Shown in pieces: positions 61,201 to 64,000 of a DNA stretch of 64,000 nucleotides. Numbering within the stretch: the first letter of the stretch is position 1; every line of letters begins with the position of its first letter. Location: the NCBI RefSeq assembly GCF_037975245.1, contig NC_092567.1:7936714-8000713 (forward strand), written 5' to 3'. A model generated the notes under the pieces. The model had not been told where the DNA came from. It made no database searches and saw only the letters and a program-made list of their open reading frames with translations. This DNA comes from Apostichopus japonicus (lineage: Eukaryota; Echinodermata; Holothuroidea; Aspidochirotida; Stichopodidae). The position numbers were made by a program, and so were the translations under genes.

Positions 61201-61900
61201 TATGGCCACGGTTCATTTAGGTTTGTTGCTGAGAAGGAAAAAAAGAAGCAGTTATTCACTTGTTGAAATAAAATTCATTGCGTCATAATTTGCGATGTTT
61301 TACATGAATCATTGTGGTATGCTTATTAAAACTGAAAATAAGTATATTGTGATAGTAACATGCATGGTCGACAAGTAAAAAGAAAAGGAAAGGAAAATAA
61401 AACAGAAAAGAAACCAAGGAGAGGTGTTATGTTCCTGGAAATACAGTTAGTAGAGATCTGTGGGTTATTGTATTCCTTCGGTCGCACATCCGGGGTTTTC
61501 CTCCCGTCAAATCGCAGCGAATAGGGTGAAAACATGTAAAGTAATTGTGTCTAAATATCGCGAGTCTACGCTTTCAGAACGCATGAAGAGAAACATGAAT
61601 ACTCTATGCATAGACCTCTATAGGCATAAGAGTGCAATATAATAGTAAAGTAGAGGAGCCCTAATGTAACAGAAGCTAAGCTATCTTCGTAGGTATTTTA
61701 CAGATGTTGTATTTTTAATTGTTTGAGACACTACAGTAGGCCTACCTGCTTATTTATGATTCTGCGTCATGTTTTACTTTGTTCAACACTTACTTTTGGT
61801 GGGAAAAAGTTTTAATTTCGTACTGCAAAGAATCATATCTTTCTAATGTGCAATTACGTAGCACCATGCATCTGCCTAAATGCCTAACCTTTGTTCATAG
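58249..61900. other. intron after the LRR exon, no gene recognised
   Basis: Strongly AT-rich to about 59,300, then C runs at about 59369-59382 and 59560-59572. No paired transposon ends and no further LRR exon are seen. Confidence 0.45.
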
Positions 61901-62039
61901 AAAGTATTGATGTTGCAGATCTGTACTTTGGAGACTTGAACAACAATCATAGGCCTACTGGCGAGTGAAATTTGGCGAGTACATTTTTAGTCACGGTCGC
62001 CAAATAGCGATTACTTTCAAAAATAATTGTCGAGGCCTG

Positions 62040-62290
62040 AAAAACTTCACAACATGATTTCTCATGGTAGAAATCATGGATACTTTTCATACATGGTATA
62101 TGGATTTGCCATATTGAATACAAGAATCCTAAATGATTGTGAGGTCAAATCTCTTATAGGTCACCAGAGGTCAAACTCTGAAAAAACTTTTACATGATAT
62201 GTAACGATGGAAATCGTGGATACCTCTAATACTTGGTGTGTGGATTCATAACATCGAGACAAGACCCCTATTGTTTTGGAGGTGTGTATA
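62040..62290 (+). repeat. diverged tandem pair, unit about 170 bp, AGGTCA-type
   Basis: ATGGTAGAAATCATGGATAC near 62064 recurs as ATGGAAATCGTGGATACCTC near 62208. GAGGTCAAATCTC and AGGTCACCAGAGGTCAAACT lie between. Shares vocabulary with 590-1030 and 23430-25790. Confidence 0.6.
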
Positions 62291-62299
62291 GCCACGTAT

Positions 62300-63955
62300 A
62301 GTAGACTGACCTGTGTTATCATGCCATATTGGAATTGTAACAGCTAGTTCTGGTTATACTAACAAGCAGAAGTCTACTGCATTGAAGTCATCGAAACCTC
62401 AATGCATTTTGCATTCTGGTTATTTTTGGAAAGGAGGGGTGGGGGTGGGCTCCAAATATGACTTGCGTCCGTTGGGAGGGGTCTAAACGGGAGATCCCTT
62501 TTATTAAAATATAACCTTTAATAAATAGTTTTCAATGCTGTAGAAATATAAATTCTTAGTTCAACAATTATTTCCAATATATTGCCTACATGTGTGCATT
62601 GAGTTGTTATGTCCGCTATAGCCCTTACATATAAGATTAGTGAAATATTTGAAAGCGTCTGTTTTATCCAGTCACTGGATAGATACGGAAAACTAACGAT
62701 TGTAAAGAAAACGTTTTTCATAAGTAGTAGCAGTATTTATGCGTTAATTATGCTAATTAGATACAAGGAATGTAACCAATATATTTTCTTTCTATGTCCG
62801 GAGCAGTGTTTTACATAGAACTTGACATTCAGGTTTAAGGTAGGATGATACTGAGCTAGACTTTAACATATTTATTGGATATTATGCACTATCTGTTACC
62901 TGTTAATCCAGATAATTTCATTTCATGCTCGATAAACTCAAGTACCCTCTTGTTGTTGTGTGTTTGTAACAAGTGCCCTCATGTCTAAAAATTTGCTATC
63001 TGGCTTCAAAAGTTCAAAAGTACCGGTATAAAGAAAACTTTTGCCTCCCCTCAGTGGTTGTGCCTCCACCTTCCAATAAAACTTTTCTTTTGCGAATCAA
63101 TTACGATGGCATTAGCGTATTCTTAACAAAGTTTGACAAGGAAGTCCTTATAACTCCTCGGTATGAAGGGGGTCGGATATTTTGGACACATGCAGCTCTT
63201 CATTGAGAACATAGTTGAATAGGAAGCTTCGATTGTGTAATGGTTAAGGTCATTATTATCAACTCCACAAAAATGTTATAATTTTGTAGAATTTGATTTA
63301 GATCAATGACAAAAACAATGCGTGCAATGTGATACAATTATGAAGGTTGATATTGAATAAATACTTAAATACCGTTGGTATATCATATAATAGTAACAAT
63401 TTGTATTTGACTTCCACCAGAGATGACAAATTGTTGCGCCCAGTAAAGAATGTTGCTTTGTCCTCGACCCTCCTATCCCTCTACATTCTATTTCTCCTCC
63501 GTTTTAGTGCAAGATTGTGCAGGTTTCTCATTCCGAAATTACGTTGAAAAATGTAATTTGTAGCATCCTAAACTATTCTGAGGTTAAGAAACAATTTTCT
63601 GTTTTAAGATTCATAATTTCTAGATTTTATATTTTACCACTGCACTCTAACAATCTCAGACATTTTAGTTCTCATTTAAAAGTGAGAAGGGTTCACGAAA
63701 ACGATCTATATTATCAATCAATTTACCGAAAATAACATACAATATAAATCATGGGATCCGAGCGGAAAATGGCAAGCGGTTGTTACAAGGATTTGCTCCG
63801 TTTACTTAGTTTATTGTGTACAATGTTGTATTTCTACATGTTTGTTGTTTACTTTGTTTATCTTTTATGATTTAGTAAACAATTAACCTGACTAGGAGGA
63901 CATTCCTCTACGTCTTCTACATCTTACACGATGATTATTCTATTTCTCTCCATAG
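62300..63955. other. intron before the last partial exon, no gene recognised
   Basis: Short open frames only. The end is a good acceptor context, with a pyrimidine-rich run (about 63937-63953) then AG at 63954-63955. Confidence 0.45.
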
Positions 63956-64000
63956 GTTTAGTTCGGGCTACACTATGCCAGACACTTTTCCGGTTGGATC
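63956..64000 (+). CDS. NLR protein, next exon, truncated by the window end
   Basis: After the acceptor at 63954-63955 the bases complete, at phase 2, the AT left at the LRR exon end to give Met. The frame continues FSSGYTMPDTFPVGS to the window edge without a stop. The P(D)xFPVGS texture resembles linkers within echinoderm NLR LRR regions, but 45 bases are too few for a domain call. Support rests on phase match and splice context. Confidence 0.5.

Noticed and set aside
63225-63265. tRNA-like A-box (GTGTAATGGTTAAGGTC)
   Set aside because: No B-box or cloverleaf follows.

Overview
The window looks like a metazoan chromosome segment, AT-rich and intron- and transposon-dominated, most plausibly from an echinoderm and possibly a sea cucumber. 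The taxon is inferred from an echinoderm-style NLR (NACHT-LRR) gene and from repeat types such as AGGTCA-rich arrays, hAT-like MITEs and poly-C tracts. No sequence search was run. There are no prokaryotic features, and no tRNA or rRNA gene is visible.

Host coding content is small. A 1.5 kb exon at 2291-3786 encodes a complete NACHT NTPase core and ends in a GTAAGT donor at phase 0. A 209 bp leucine-rich-repeat exon at 58040-58248 is phase 0 in and phase 2 out. A further partial exon at 63956-64000 enters at phase 2. The phases are compatible, so the simplest model is one plus-strand NLR gene whose 5' exons lie upstream of the window and whose 54.3 kb intron (3787-58039) holds almost everything else. 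Two separate NLR genes remain possible.

The intron is a nested collection of DNA transposons, many with direct proof of insertion. Seven hAT-like elements (4152-5036, 6608-6962, 14736-15155, 43750-47597, 44297-44821, 52494-53563, 52887-53288) have matching terminal inverted repeats and perfect 8 bp target duplications. An eighth (39118-39957) has a 7/8 duplication, and 38976-40313 has a 5 bp one. Three are nested inside others: 44297-44821 in 43750-47597, 52887-53288 in 52494-53563, and 39118-39957 in 38976-40313.

Three less ordinary element types stand out. (1) A 6.06 kb element (5432-11491) has near-identical 20 bp ends flanked by TA. It carries a decayed gene with a PB1-like N-terminus and a separate intact 90-codon ORF. 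(2) Two elements of about 2.5 kb (16315-18872 and 32194-34721) share a GG..AATTCC terminus and a 4 bp NGTA duplication. Each is studded with its own short phrase (GTACGTCCGTCAC in one, GTCCCATCAGTCACAG in the other). The second carries an Arg/Lys-rich ORF exon. (3) A 1.04 kb TA-flanked element (27790-28830) repeats GGGGTAAAAAAAA eight times. The phrase-bearing elements are the best candidates here for something undescribed.

Other structure includes a 2.3 kb array of AGGTCA half-sites (23430-25790), two copies of a dispersed repeat carrying a hairpin-forming minisatellite (about 11660-12860 and 26735-29950), a pyrimidine-rich CCCTCCAT minisatellite (31270-32080), a 214 bp tandem duplication with a 32 bp palindrome (45991-46419), and a pair of repeat copies (22560-23160 and 32090-34990) that act as each other's empty insertion sites. 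The remaining stretches are AT-rich sequence in which no gene is recognised.
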